Below, piece by piece: positions 52,685 through 61,560 of a DNA stretch of 64,000 nucleotides. This DNA is from Empedobacter brevis NBRC 14943 = ATCC 43319 (GTDB taxonomy: Bacteria; Bacteroidota; Bacteroidia; Flavobacteriales; Weeksellaceae): positions 186,001-250,000 of the forward strand of contig NZ_KB908291.1 of NCBI RefSeq assembly GCF_000382425.1, given 5' to 3'. The translations under genes were made by a program, and so were the position numbers. The notes beneath the pieces were generated by a model. The model was not told the DNA's origin. It was given only the letters and a program-made list of their open reading frames with translations, and searched no databases. Numbering within the stretch: position 1 is the stretch's first letter; each line of letters starts with the position of its first letter.

Positions 52685-53485
52685 TTATTGTCCAAGATAG
52701 ATAAAAGTGTTAGTAATTAAGCTTTTAGGTTTTGAATTAACAGGGGTATTATTTCCGCCTAATGCAAACGTAATGCTGTGCGTGTGATTTCCTGCATTAG
52801 CAGTTGTCTTAGAAGTTTCATTATGTGCAGCAATAGGATTATTTGTTCCTGTCGCTACGTTTATTGTAGTTGCTGGATTATCGAGATAAGTGTGAGTATG
52901 AGCACCGGTAGCATCAGTAGTACCTGTATAATTTATATTTGGTAAATTTGCTTTTAAAATAGTAAAGGTATTGCTACCACCATTCGTATTAACAGTTTCC
53001 CCTCCGTTGATACCTTTTAAAATACGATCAGTTGAATTTGGTAAATTTCCTGCTAATCCTATGCTAGAAGCAATCGCCCGAGCATTACTGTTTAAACTGG
53101 TTAACGATCTTCCATCTAACAAATACCAGCCATTATGATCCGTTTGTTGTAAGCTATTTTTTATATCTCCAAACTGATTTTTACTCTTCGAAAGTTTTAT
53201 CCACTTAGTTCCATCGTTAAAATATAGTCCAGGTGTTACATAGTTAGCTCCAGTTGTCGTTGCTGTGTTGTAAATAACCATGCCATTGACATGAGCAGTT
53301 AAGGGCTGTGGAAGAATAGTGGATTGAAGAGGTAATCTTGAAATTAATAACCCTTTATCATTGTCTTTTGATTCCAGATGAAGAATAGCATCAGCATTTG
53401 GAGTTTGATCAGTTGCATTTGTTACCTTAATTTGAGCATATGATGTAGCACAAATTAAAGACAACATGACTAATTTAAAATTCAT
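52685..53485 (-). CDS. Secreted collar/HxH-type surface protein, first of a tandem trio
   Basis: A 266-residue exported protein (signal cut near A-T-S-Y-A-Q). The D-H-N-G-W-Y-L-L-D-G-R box is at 116-126, and H-x-H motifs are at 196-198 and 234-236. The sequence G-G-N-N-T-P-V-N near the end is shared with the two sister proteins. Probably transcribed first, then followed without gap by its paralogues. Possible roles are an adhesin, a surface fibre or a phage-derived tail tip; no phage gene lies nearby. Confidence 0.75.
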   Translation of the reverse strand: MNFKLVMLSLICATSYAQIKVTNATDQTPNADAILHLESKDNDKGLLISRLPLQSTILPQPLTAHVNGMVIYNTATTTGANYVTPGLYFNDGTKWIKLSKSKNQFGDIKNSLQQTDHNGWYLLDGRSLTSLNSNARAIASSIGLAGNLPNSTDRILKGINGGETVNTNGGSNTFTILKANLPNINYTGTTDATGAHTHTYLDNPATTINVATGTNNPIAAHNETSKTTANAGNHTHSITFALGGNNTPVNSKPKSLITNTFIYLGQ

Positions 53486-53529
53486 ACGTTTTAGATTTGA
53501 TAACCAAAGGTATAAATAAAAAATATAAT

Positions 53530-53562
53530 AAAAAAAGCTTCAGAAATACTGAAGCTTTTTTT
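53530..53562 (-). terminator. Terminator of the thioredoxin-fold gene
   Basis: Perfect 14-bp arms with AAGCTTCAG/CTGAAGCTT core, loop AAATA and A/T tracts. Confidence 0.85.
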
Positions 53563-53567
53563 AACTT

Positions 53568-54173
53568 TTAATCTATAGTTTCATTAATCAAATTTTCATC
53601 AATCAAGTCTAAAATTTCGTTTACAATATCTTCGCCTTTATTTTCATTGTAGTAACGTTGAAGGTCTTCATGAAAATCATCTGCTGAGTAAATATCAGGG
53701 TTATTTTTAAAACGTGCTAACATCTCCATTCCGGCTTTAGGGCGAGGACCAAAACGGAAAATTTCTTCGTTACGTTCATTCACACCGATAATAATAGGAA
53801 TGGATAACGCTCCGTTTGTTTTGTATTTTTCCATCAACTCCATATTCTCGTCACGTAAAATATAATGAGTCGAACTATTTAAAGCATTTGCTAATTTTTC
53901 TACAACTGGTAGAATTTGAGAGGCATCACCACACCAACCTTCTGTGATGATTAGAAATTTTAAATTATTGGCTGTTGATTGAATACGTTTCTCTTGTATG
54001 GGACTTAACTTGAATGTTTTGAAAATTCTATTCATTCGTTGTAATCCTAAAGCATAATATTGTACATATTCTTTTGGATCATCATTCTCGATTTCGTTTT
54101 CCAAATCATCTTCCACTCTCACAATGTAGTTCTCGTATGTTAATCCTTTGTTGATGTATTCTACTAAATTCAT
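53568..54173 (-). CDS. Thioredoxin-fold protein with one active-site cysteine
   Basis: A 201-residue protein with a thioredoxin-like fold from about 60 to 160. The active-site region reads E-G-W-C-G-D-A-S, so the second cysteine of C-x-x-C is absent; this W-C-G-D variant is typical of a Bacteroidota thioredoxin-like family of unknown role. A longer ORF begins at 54230, but a TATATTTG -7 element (minus strand) lies within it, so I start at 54173 (M-N-L-V-E-Y). It is not obviously in an operon. Confidence 0.78.
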   Translation of the reverse strand: MNLVEYINKGLTYENYIVRVEDDLENEIENDDPKEYVQYYALGLQRMNRIFKTFKLSPIQEKRIQSTANNLKFLIITEGWCGDASQILPVVEKLANALNSSTHYILRDENMELMEKYKTNGALSIPIIIGVNERNEEIFRFGPRPKAGMEMLARFKNNPDIYSADDFHEDLQRYYNENKGEDIVNEILDLIDENLINETID

Positions 54174-54192
54174 TTGTTTCTTAATTTTTATA

Positions 54193-54200
54193 CAAATATA
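54193..54200 (-). promoter_or_regulatory. Predicted -7 element of the thioredoxin-fold gene
   Basis: TATATTTG on the minus strand, 19 bp upstream of the ATG at 54173. Confidence 0.5.
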
Positions 54201-54286
54201 AAGCAATTTTGTTAGCGTATTTTGTAACAATGATGACGTTGTTTGTCGTTAAAAAATGGTAAATTGCAACTTTTTAAATCAGGAAA

Positions 54287-56392
54287 ATGTATCAAAATCC
54301 ATTAAAAAAAACGATAGAATATTTGAAAGGAGCTGGACCAGAGCGGGCTAAAATACTACAGAGTGAGTTCAGAATTTTTAGATATGAAGATTTGATACAG
54401 CATTTTCCATTTCGTTATGTCGATAAATCAAAATTCTATAAAATCTCCGAAATTTCTTCTACTGCAGCTGAAATACAGTTAAAAGGAAAGATTGTACAAT
54501 TAGAAGAAATAAATCAAGGAAAAGTAAAACGATTGATTGGAAAGTTTCAGGATGGAACAGGAACGTTAGAGTTGGTTTGGTTTAAAGTGTCTTCTTGGCA
54601 GAAAGAAAAATTAAGAAATGATCTTTTCAAAGATGTTGTCATTTATGGTAAACCAAATTTGTTTAATTCTAATTTTAGTATTACTCATCCGGAAATAGAA
54701 TTACTGGAGGATGCGAAGAATATTCCACGAGGTTTGTTTCCTGTTTATCCAAGTACAGAAAAATTAACGAAGAAAGGAATTACAAATCGTGTTCTTCAGA
54801 AAATGATGATGAATCTTTTTGCTGAAAAATTTGATATTCCCGAAAATTTACCTCTAAATGTTCTTGATCATTATCAATTAGTAGGAAGAAATGAAGCCCT
54901 AAAAACCATTCATTTTCCTAAAGATTTAACAGAACTAAATGCCGCTGTTCGCCGTTTAAAATTTGAAGAATTTTTCTTTTTAAACCTTGCCAATTTGTCT
55001 CAAAAAGCAGTCAATAAGCAAAAAAACAGAAGTAATCCTTTTCCAGAAATTGGACATTATTTCAATACGTTTTATAGCGAATATTTACCTTTTGAATTGA
55101 CAAATGCACAGAAGCGGGTAATTAAAGAGATTCGTTCAGATTTAAGGCAACCGGCACAAATGAATCGTTTATTACAAGGGGATGTAGGTTCAGGAAAAAC
55201 GATGGTTGCTTTGTTAACGATGCTGATTGCAGTTGATAATGGTTTTCAGGCGGCTTTGATTGCGCCAACCGAAATTCTGGCACAACAACATTACGAAAGT
55301 ATTACTGAATTATTAAATAATTTGGATGTTTCAGTTGAATTGTTAACCGGTTCAGTGACCAAGAAAAAACGTCAACCAATTTTAGAGAACTTGGAAAATG
55401 GAAATCTAAAAATGATCATTGGAACACATGCTTTACTAGAAGATAATGTCATCTTTAAAAACTTAGGTTTAACTATTATTGATGAACAACACCGTTTTGG
55501 AGTTGCTCAACGTGCTAAATTTTGGAGAAAAGCTAAATTTCCTCCTCATATTTTAGTGATGACGGCAACACCAATTCCACGAACCCTTTCTATGACCATG
55601 TATGGAGATTTGGATGTTTCTATTATAGATGAATTGCCAAAAGGTAGAAAACCGATCAAAACGATTCATAAAACGGATGCTCATCGTTTAAGTGTTTTTA
55701 AATTTATGAAAGATGAAATCGCAAAAGGGCGTCAAGTTTATGTGGTATATCCTTTAATCGAAGAATCTGCAAAATTGGAATTAAAGGATTTGATGGATGG
55801 ATATGAAAGTATTTCTCGCGCTTTTCCGTTGCCTGAATATGGAATTAGTATTGTTCATGGACGCCAAAAACCTGCGGACAAAGAATTTGAAATGAATCGT
55901 TTTAAAAACAATGAAACGCAAATTTTAGTGGCAACGACGGTAATTGAAGTAGGAGTGAATGTTCCGAATGCTTCTGTCATGATTATTGAAAATTCAGAAC
56001 GATTCGGGTTATCCCAACTTCATCAGCTTCGTGGTCGTGTTGGACGAGGAGCTGAACAATCGTATTGTATTTTAATGACCGGAGGTAAATTGAATGACGT
56101 TTCTAAGCGCCGTATTCAGACCATGTGCCAAACCAATGACGGTTTTCAGGTTGCTGAAGTTGATTTAGAGTTGCGTGGCCCTGGAGATATGATGGGAACG
56201 CAGCAAAGTGGTGTGCTGAATCTTAAAATTGCCGATTTAGCAAAAGATAAGGAAGTATTGTATGCGGCTAGAAAATGTGTTGAAACAATTCTTGCTCAAG
56301 ATCCTTCACTTTCTTTACCTGTTTATGAATCAACAAAAAAATATTTTATTGATAATCATAAAGATAAAGTAGGTTGGAGCCAAATTTCCTAA
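54287..56392 (+). CDS. recG: ATP-dependent DNA helicase RecG
   Basis: A 701-residue RecG. Residues 1-160 form the wedge/OB domain that binds branched DNA; Walker A is G-D-V-G-S-G-K-T near 300; the D-E-Q-H box is near 399; motif III T-A-T-P-I-P-R-T near 427; motif VI Q-L-R-G-R-V-G-R-G near 580. RecG reverses stalled forks and processes Holliday junctions. It is a single gene; the 583-bp gap that follows holds a small ORF and the catalase promoter. Confidence 0.96.
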   Translation: MYQNPLKKTIEYLKGAGPERAKILQSEFRIFRYEDLIQHFPFRYVDKSKFYKISEISSTAAEIQLKGKIVQLEEINQGKVKRLIGKFQDGTGTLELVWFKVSSWQKEKLRNDLFKDVVIYGKPNLFNSNFSITHPEIELLEDAKNIPRGLFPVYPSTEKLTKKGITNRVLQKMMMNLFAEKFDIPENLPLNVLDHYQLVGRNEALKTIHFPKDLTELNAAVRRLKFEEFFFLNLANLSQKAVNKQKNRSNPFPEIGHYFNTFYSEYLPFELTNAQKRVIKEIRSDLRQPAQMNRLLQGDVGSGKTMVALLTMLIAVDNGFQAALIAPTEILAQQHYESITELLNNLDVSVELLTGSVTKKKRQPILENLENGNLKMIIGTHALLEDNVIFKNLGLTIIDEQHRFGVAQRAKFWRKAKFPPHILVMTATPIPRTLSMTMYGDLDVSIIDELPKGRKPIKTIHKTDAHRLSVFKFMKDEIAKGRQVYVVYPLIEESAKLELKDLMDGYESISRAFPLPEYGISIVHGRQKPADKEFEMNRFKNNETQILVATTVIEVGVNVPNASVMIIENSERFGLSQLHQLRGRVGRGAEQSYCILMTGGKLNDVSKRRIQTMCQTNDGFQVAEVDLELRGPGDMMGTQQSGVLNLKIADLAKDKEVLYAARKCVETILAQDPSLSLPVYESTKKYFIDNHKDKVGWSQIS

Positions 56393-56570
56393 TATTTAAC
56401 ATTAAGAAAAGATTTTGATAATAATTTGGTATAATTTGTGATATTTTAAAATTAAATCAAAAACAAAGATTATTATTAGAAACTTTTAATTTTATTAGAT
56501 GTGTTAAAATTTTTTAACGCTGAAATTTATTTTTAACAAAACATTAGGTCAACCCCAAAAATTATCGATT

Positions 56571-56729
56571 ATGATGTACACAAATTTAGAACTTATCAGA
56601 ACTCCGCAGGGAATAGAGGTTGAAGGAAACTCATTATGGAAGTTTAATCAACATTTGAATTTAATGGTCTTGATTACTAATGAATCGGTAAAAATAAAAC
56701 CTTCAGTATCGTTTCAACGATTCAGATAA
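56571..56729 (+). CDS. Possible small protein of 52 residues
   Basis: ATG to TAA in an otherwise empty 583-bp gap, followed after 19 bp by a good terminator. The peptide starts M-M-Y-T-N-L-E-L-I-R and continues with G-I-E-V-E-G and L-N-L-M-V-L-I-T, i.e. alternating strand-like stretches; it ends S-F-Q-R-F-R. No family recognised. The terminator argues that something is transcribed here. Confidence 0.4.
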   Translation: MMYTNLELIRTPQGIEVEGNSLWKFNQHLNLMVLITNESVKIKPSVSFQRFR

Positions 56730-56748
56730 AATTAAATTAATATCATAT

Positions 56749-56773
56749 AAAAACCACTTAATAAGTGGTTTTT
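56749..56773 (+). terminator. Intrinsic terminator after the 52-residue ORF
   Basis: 11-bp arms AAAAACCACTT and AAGTGGTTTTT, loop AAT, T-run. Confidence 0.8.
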
Positions 56774-56904
56774 TTATTTCTAAACTTCTTTATCATTTTT
56801 ATTTATTCATTTATTGCGAAATAATATATCGTCTTATTCTTCCTTCTAAATAATTGAATTGTAATTATTATAAAAATTAATTATATCTCATAGATTTTAT
56901 AGAT

Positions 56905-56935
56905 TTGATTTATAGTTGTGTCCGATTTAGTTTTG
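56905..56935 (+). promoter_or_regulatory. Promoter of the catalase gene
   Basis: TTG 56905-56907, 20 bp, TAGTTTTG 56928-56935: both boxes and spacing fit. ATG is 40 bp downstream. Confidence 0.65.
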
Positions 56936-56975
56936 CTCTGTCTTAAAATGATAAATAAAGAATAAAACTATAATT

Positions 56976-58499
56976 ATGATCAAAAGAAGTTTAGTATTAA
57001 GTTTAGCATTCCTTTCTACGATTGGATTTGCGCAACAATTAACAACAAACACAGGTGCTCCAGTTGGAGATAATCAAAATTCTAAAACAATTGGAAACAA
57101 TGGACAAGTTTTGTTGGAAGACATTCATTTAATTGAAAAATTAGCAGCGTTTGATCGCGAACGTATTCCAGAACGTGTTGTTCATGCACGTGGAGCTGGA
57201 GCTTTCGGAGAATTTGTAGCTGATAAAGATTTTTCTGATGTAACGATGGCTGATTTCTTGTCTACAGCTGGTAAAAAAACGCCATTATTTGTACGCTTCT
57301 CTACTGTAACACATCAACAAGGTTCGCCAGAAACTTATCGTGATCCACGTGGATTTGCAGTTAAATTTTACACAGAACAAGGAAATTACGATTTAGTAGG
57401 AAACAATTTACCTGTTTTCTTTATTCGCGATGCGATCAAATTTCCTGATATGGTACATGCTTTCAAGCCATCTCCTGTGACAAATGGCGCATCTGATCCA
57501 AATCGTGTATTTGATTTCTTCTCTAATTTGCCAGAATCTACGCATATGTTAACGTGGTTGTTTTCAGATTACGGAATTCCAGCAAATTTTCGTCAAATGG
57601 AAGGAAATGGAGTACATGCTTACAAATGGGTAAATGCAAAAGGTGAAGTAACTTATGTGAAATACAAATGGGTTCCTCAACAAGAAACGAAAAATTTAAC
57701 GCAAGAAGAAGCGGATAAAATTCAATCGACTGCAATAGAACATGCAACGTTAGATTTGCGTAATGAAATTGAAAAAGGAAATTTTCCGAAATGGGATTTA
57801 TATGTTCAATTATTGAAACGTGAAGATTTTGATAAATTAGACTTCAATCCTGTTGATGTAACAAAAATTTGGCCAGAATCTGTTGCAAAATTAGTTAAAG
57901 TAGGAACAATGACATTGAATGAAAATCCAACGAATTATTTTCAACAAGTGGAACAAGCAGCATTTGCTCCAGCTACTTTGGTTCCAGGAATCGAAGCTTC
58001 TGAAGATAGATTGTTACAAGGTCGTTTGTTCTCTTATTTTGACACCCAACGTCACCGTTTAACGGGTAATTTTCAACAAATTCCTGTAAATGCTCCAAAA
58101 AACAATGTAAAAACATACAATCAAGATGGTTATATGTCGATCCGAGAGCAAAAAGGTGATGTAAATTATCAACCTTCAACTAATCTTCCTGAGGTTGTAG
58201 ATAATGCAAAATTCAAGTATTCAAAATCTGTTTTTCCTGCGGGAGCAACAACAACTCAGCACGTCATTGATAAAGAAAATAACTTTGTGCAAGCTGGAGA
58301 TTTGTACAAATCATTCTCTAAAAAAGATCAAGATAACTTAATCAAAAATTTATCAGGAGCTTTGAATGCGGTTAAAAATAAAGTAATTGTTCATAAAATG
58401 ATTGCACATTTTTACCAAGCAAATACAGAATATGGAACACGTTTGATGAAGGCTACAAATATTTCTATGAACGATGTAAAACAATATTTACCAAAATAA
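56976..58499 (+). CDS. katA: Exported small-subunit catalase
   Basis: A 507-residue heme catalase with a signal peptide (cut near I-G-F-A-Q), so it works in the periplasm. The catalytic histidine is in V-V-H-A-R-G-A-G-A-F-G, the distal asparagine is near F-I-R-D-A-I-K-F-P-D-M, and the heme tyrosine is in R-L-F-S-Y-F-D-T-Q near 350. It disproportionates hydrogen peroxide. The ankyrin gene directly downstream is a known companion of catalases in other bacteria, where it aids heme insertion or activity. Confidence 0.93.
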   Translation: MIKRSLVLSLAFLSTIGFAQQLTTNTGAPVGDNQNSKTIGNNGQVLLEDIHLIEKLAAFDRERIPERVVHARGAGAFGEFVADKDFSDVTMADFLSTAGKKTPLFVRFSTVTHQQGSPETYRDPRGFAVKFYTEQGNYDLVGNNLPVFFIRDAIKFPDMVHAFKPSPVTNGASDPNRVFDFFSNLPESTHMLTWLFSDYGIPANFRQMEGNGVHAYKWVNAKGEVTYVKYKWVPQQETKNLTQEEADKIQSTAIEHATLDLRNEIEKGNFPKWDLYVQLLKREDFDKLDFNPVDVTKIWPESVAKLVKVGTMTLNENPTNYFQQVEQAAFAPATLVPGIEASEDRLLQGRLFSYFDTQRHRLTGNFQQIPVNAPKNNVKTYNQDGYMSIREQKGDVNYQPSTNLPEVVDNAKFKYSKSVFPAGATTTQHVIDKENNFVQAGDLYKSFSKKDQDNLIKNLSGALNAVKNKVIVHKMIAHFYQANTEYGTRLMKATNISMNDVKQYLPK

Positions 58500-58560
58500 T
58501 TTCTATTGGATTGGAGTCGATTGAGTTCGACTCTATGACTTTCATAAAATCAATATTATC

Positions 58561-59079
58561 ATGAAAAAGTATATATATTTTGCCTTATTTCTATTCAGTT
58601 TTTCTTCAATTTATGCGCAAGATTTGTTTAGTGCGGCGAGAGAAAATAATGTGAGGCAAATAGAAAAATTAGTTTCGAATGGAAAGCATGTAGATGAAGC
58701 AAATCAACGCGGATTCACACCTTTAATTTTAGCGATTTATAACAATAGTTCAGACGCTGCGAAAGTATTATTATCAAAAGGGGCAAATCCTAATGCGCAA
58801 GATTTATCTGGAAATAATGCGTTGATGGGCGCAGCTTTTAGAGGATTTCCTGAAATGGCAAATTTACTAATTGCGAATAAAGCTGATGTTAACCAAGTGA
58901 ATTTTAATGGCGCTTCTGCTTTAATTTTTGCAGCAACATTTGGTCAAAATGAAATTGCAAAAAGATTGATTGAAGCTGGCGCGGATTTAAGCATTAAAGA
59001 TAATAATAATAAAACGGCTTTAGATCATGCTATTTTACAAGAGAATAAAGAAATGATTGAGTTATTATCACATAAATAA
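58561..59079 (+). CDS. Exported ankyrin-repeat protein (AnkB-like catalase partner)
   Basis: A 172-residue protein with a signal peptide (cut near S-I-Y-A-Q) and four ankyrin repeats (about 27-170), seen as G-x-T-P-L-x-x-A, N-A-L-M-G-A-A, A-S-A-L-I-F-A-A and T-A-L-D-H-A. AnkB of Pseudomonas is needed for full activity of periplasmic catalase KatB; the tandem arrangement 61 bp after katA supports a similar role. Both proteins are predicted to share the periplasm. Confidence 0.87.
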   Translation: MKKYIYFALFLFSFSSIYAQDLFSAARENNVRQIEKLVSNGKHVDEANQRGFTPLILAIYNNSSDAAKVLLSKGANPNAQDLSGNNALMGAAFRGFPEMANLLIANKADVNQVNFNGASALIFAATFGQNEIAKRLIEAGADLSIKDNNNKTALDHAILQENKEMIELLSHK

Positions 59080-59103
59080 ATTTATATTTTTAATCTAATC
59101 AAG

Positions 59104-59134
59104 AAGTCATTCAGAAAATACCTGAATGGCTTTT
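59104..59134. terminator. Bidirectional terminator between the ankyrin gene and mntH-like gene
   Basis: Arms AAGTCATTCAG and CTGAATGGCTT (one G-T pair), loop of 7, T-rich flank. Convergent genes. Confidence 0.7.
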
Positions 59135-59135
59135 A

Positions 59136-61013
59136 CTATTTTGCAATAAAGACCGGAATATTAACGCGGTGTCGGAGTTTATTGATTGTTTCACCAAAAA
59201 TAAAATCCATAAATCCACGGTGACCATGAGAACCGACAATAATCAAATCGGCTTGGTGTTTTTTACAAATTTCGGCGATGGTATGAACACGATTGTTATA
59301 ACCTAATTCAATTTTAGTTTCGTGGAAAAGAGGACGTAGAATTTCGGCATATTGTTCCAAACGTTTCAAATCCGATTGCGATTCTTCATCATTTGTCCGT
59401 TCACCGGTATACTTTACCGAAGCACTTTCCACGACATGCACCAAGATTAAAGAAGATTCTGGTGTTGCTAGTTGAGTTGCATAATTGATTACTTTTCTGT
59501 CCGTTTTAGAAAAATCTAAGGCCACCACAATATGTTTGAAATGTTGTTGAGAAATTTCTTCTAATGTAAATTTTTGGAAAGGCTCGTGTATTTCTTTCTG
59601 ATTTTCTTCATTCTTTTTTAAAAAGACCGGAATGAAAAAAGTTAAGAGTAATAAAATTAACAAGCCCACTTCCAATCCGACTAAAAATATATTTAAGGTA
59701 TAAGATTCACTTTCTATGATCCATTTATTGAACTCTTCATACACCAATTGAGCATTTAGAAACGAAATAATGAAGGCAATAGTCCATGCAAAAAATTTGG
59801 TTGTCGTATTGATGGCGAAATTTCCCATTTTTCCTTTATCGCTTACAAAATGTATAAGTGGAATCACAGCAAAAGCTAATTGCATACTCAAAATAACCTG
59901 ACTAAAAATAAGCAAAGATCCAACTTCATTTTCTCCAAAAACTAAAATAACAACAACTGCAGGAACAACAGCTATGAGACGGGTTAGAATTCGTCTTAAA
60001 ACAGGATTAATCCGTAAATGCAGGTAACCTTCCATGACAATTTGTCCAGCCAATGTTCCTGTAACAGTTGAGCTTTGCCCGGCTAAAATTAACGCAACAG
60101 CAAATAATTTTGGTGCTAAATCTGTACCTAAGGTTGTGCCCAAAAGATGATAGGCATCGCTAAGTTCGGCAACTTCATGGAAACCATTTTTATGAAAAAC
60201 AGAAGAGGCCAAAATTAAAATAGCTGCATTGACAAAAAAAGCTAAATTGAGGGCAATAGCGCTGTCCCAAAAATTATATTTCAAGGCTTTTTTAATTGAA
60301 AAGTCATCACGTTTTATTTGCCGTGTCTGAACGAGGGCTGAATGTAAGTATAGGTTATGAGGCATTACTGTAGCACCGATAATCCCAATACTAATATACA
60401 AAGCAGCACTATTTGGAATAGATGGAATAAACCCTTTTGCGACTTCTGTAAAATCAGGTTTTGCTAAAAACATTTCGGTTAAGAAACATAAGCCAATCAT
60501 TGTAATTAATCCGACAATAAACAATTCCATTTTTCGCATACCTAATTTTTGCAAATAAAGTAGGAGGAAAGTGTCTAGAAAACTGATTAAAACACCGTAT
60601 ATTAAATCTATTCCAAAAAGTAAATTTAATCCAATTGCCATTCCGAGAATCTCAGCTAAATCGCATGCAGCAATGGCTATTTCGGCTAAAATGTATAAAA
60701 CGAAATTCATCCCTTTCGGATAAGTTTCACGGTTACATTGGGCCAAATCTTTTCGACGAACAATCCCTAATCGTGTGCATAAGCTTTGTAACAACAATGC
60801 CATAATGTTACTCATTAGCAATACCCAAATTAAAGTATATCCAAATTGACTGCCTCCGGCCAAATCAGTCGCCCAGTTTCCGGGATCCATATACCCGACA
60901 CTTATTAAATAAGCTGGACCAAAAAAGCTTAATATTTTTCTAAACTTTCCTTTCTTGATTTGTACACTTTCGTGGACATCCTCTAATGATTTTGTGTGAG
61001 ATTGATCTGACAT
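59136..61013 (-). CDS. Nramp-type metal transporter fused to a universal stress domain
   Basis: A 625-residue fusion. Residues about 30-460 form an Nramp transporter with eleven helices; the metal-binding D-P-G-N motif is near residue 43 (G-Y-M-D-P-G-N-W) and the helix-6 M-P-H-N motif near 217. Residues about 488-625 form a Usp domain with V-V-A-L-D-F-S at its start and V-G-S-H-G-H-R-G near 602, a nucleotide-binding-type signature. Nramp (MntH) proteins import manganese or iron with protons; the Usp half suggests control by ATP or stress. A palindrome lies upstream. Confidence 0.9.
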   Translation of the reverse strand: MSDQSHTKSLEDVHESVQIKKGKFRKILSFFGPAYLISVGYMDPGNWATDLAGGSQFGYTLIWVLLMSNIMALLLQSLCTRLGIVRRKDLAQCNRETYPKGMNFVLYILAEIAIAACDLAEILGMAIGLNLLFGIDLIYGVLISFLDTFLLLYLQKLGMRKMELFIVGLITMIGLCFLTEMFLAKPDFTEVAKGFIPSIPNSAALYISIGIIGATVMPHNLYLHSALVQTRQIKRDDFSIKKALKYNFWDSAIALNLAFFVNAAILILASSVFHKNGFHEVAELSDAYHLLGTTLGTDLAPKLFAVALILAGQSSTVTGTLAGQIVMEGYLHLRINPVLRRILTRLIAVVPAVVVILVFGENEVGSLLIFSQVILSMQLAFAVIPLIHFVSDKGKMGNFAINTTTKFFAWTIAFIISFLNAQLVYEEFNKWIIESESYTLNIFLVGLEVGLLILLLLTFFIPVFLKKNEENQKEIHEPFQKFTLEEISQQHFKHIVVALDFSKTDRKVINYATQLATPESSLILVHVVESASVKYTGERTNDEESQSDLKRLEQYAEILRPLFHETKIELGYNNRVHTIAEICKKHQADLIIVGSHGHRGFMDFIFGETINKLRHRVNIPVFIAK

Positions 61014-61029
61014 GAATAAATTTCTATAT

Positions 61030-61037
61030 CAAATTTA
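61030..61037 (-). promoter_or_regulatory. Predicted -7 element of the Nramp-Usp gene
   Basis: TAAATTTG on the minus strand, 16 bp upstream of the ATG at 61013. Confidence 0.5.
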
Positions 61038-61051
61038 GTGTAAAATTGAAT

Positions 61052-61084
61052 AAAAAAAGCAGTAATCCTGGAATTACTGCTTTT
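61052..61084 (-). promoter_or_regulatory. Perfect 12-bp palindrome upstream of the Nramp-Usp gene
   Basis: Arms AAAAGCAGTAAT (61055-61066) and ATTACTGCTTTT (61073-61084), loop CCTGGA. On the minus strand it is followed by a T7 run, so it looks like an intrinsic terminator, but no gene is known upstream on that strand; it overlaps the expected -33 region and could instead be an operator. The rest of the 547-bp gap to the Rsh gene shows no ORF or RNA I can name; TATATTTG at 61295-61302 is a possible Rsh promoter. Confidence 0.5.
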
Positions 61085-61560
61085 AAGAATAGTGTATGGA
61101 AAAAATAAATTTACAGTTATGGAGAAACAAGGCTAAGCCTATATTTTTTGGTGTAAATTCATGAATTTATGATGGCAATGTATGAGTCTAAAGTTTGTAA
61201 TTCATTTATTGCGTTATGTCTTATTTGTTTTGTCAATTTACAGATTGTTTTGATTTAATAAATAGTATTTAATTAATTATTTCAAGTCAAGATGTATATT
61301 TGTGATTTATATAATAATTGTTTTTCTTTTATGAGAAAATGACAATTAATAGGAGATAATTACGATTTAAATTATTAAATTGATAGTGTAAACTGTAGGT
61401 GATTCATACAAGATGATTCTAATTAATCATTTATAAGTTTATAAATCTTGACTATAAATATCATTTTCATGAATAGAAAAAATTGTATATTTATTTCCTG
61501 AAAGAAAGCGTATGAACAAAGGAGTGAATAGCTTTTAACTAGTACCAAAAATTACAACAA

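Noticed and set aside
51052-53485. Prophage or tail module
   Set aside because: The three proteins have signal peptides and no capsid, portal, terminase or lysis gene is present around them.
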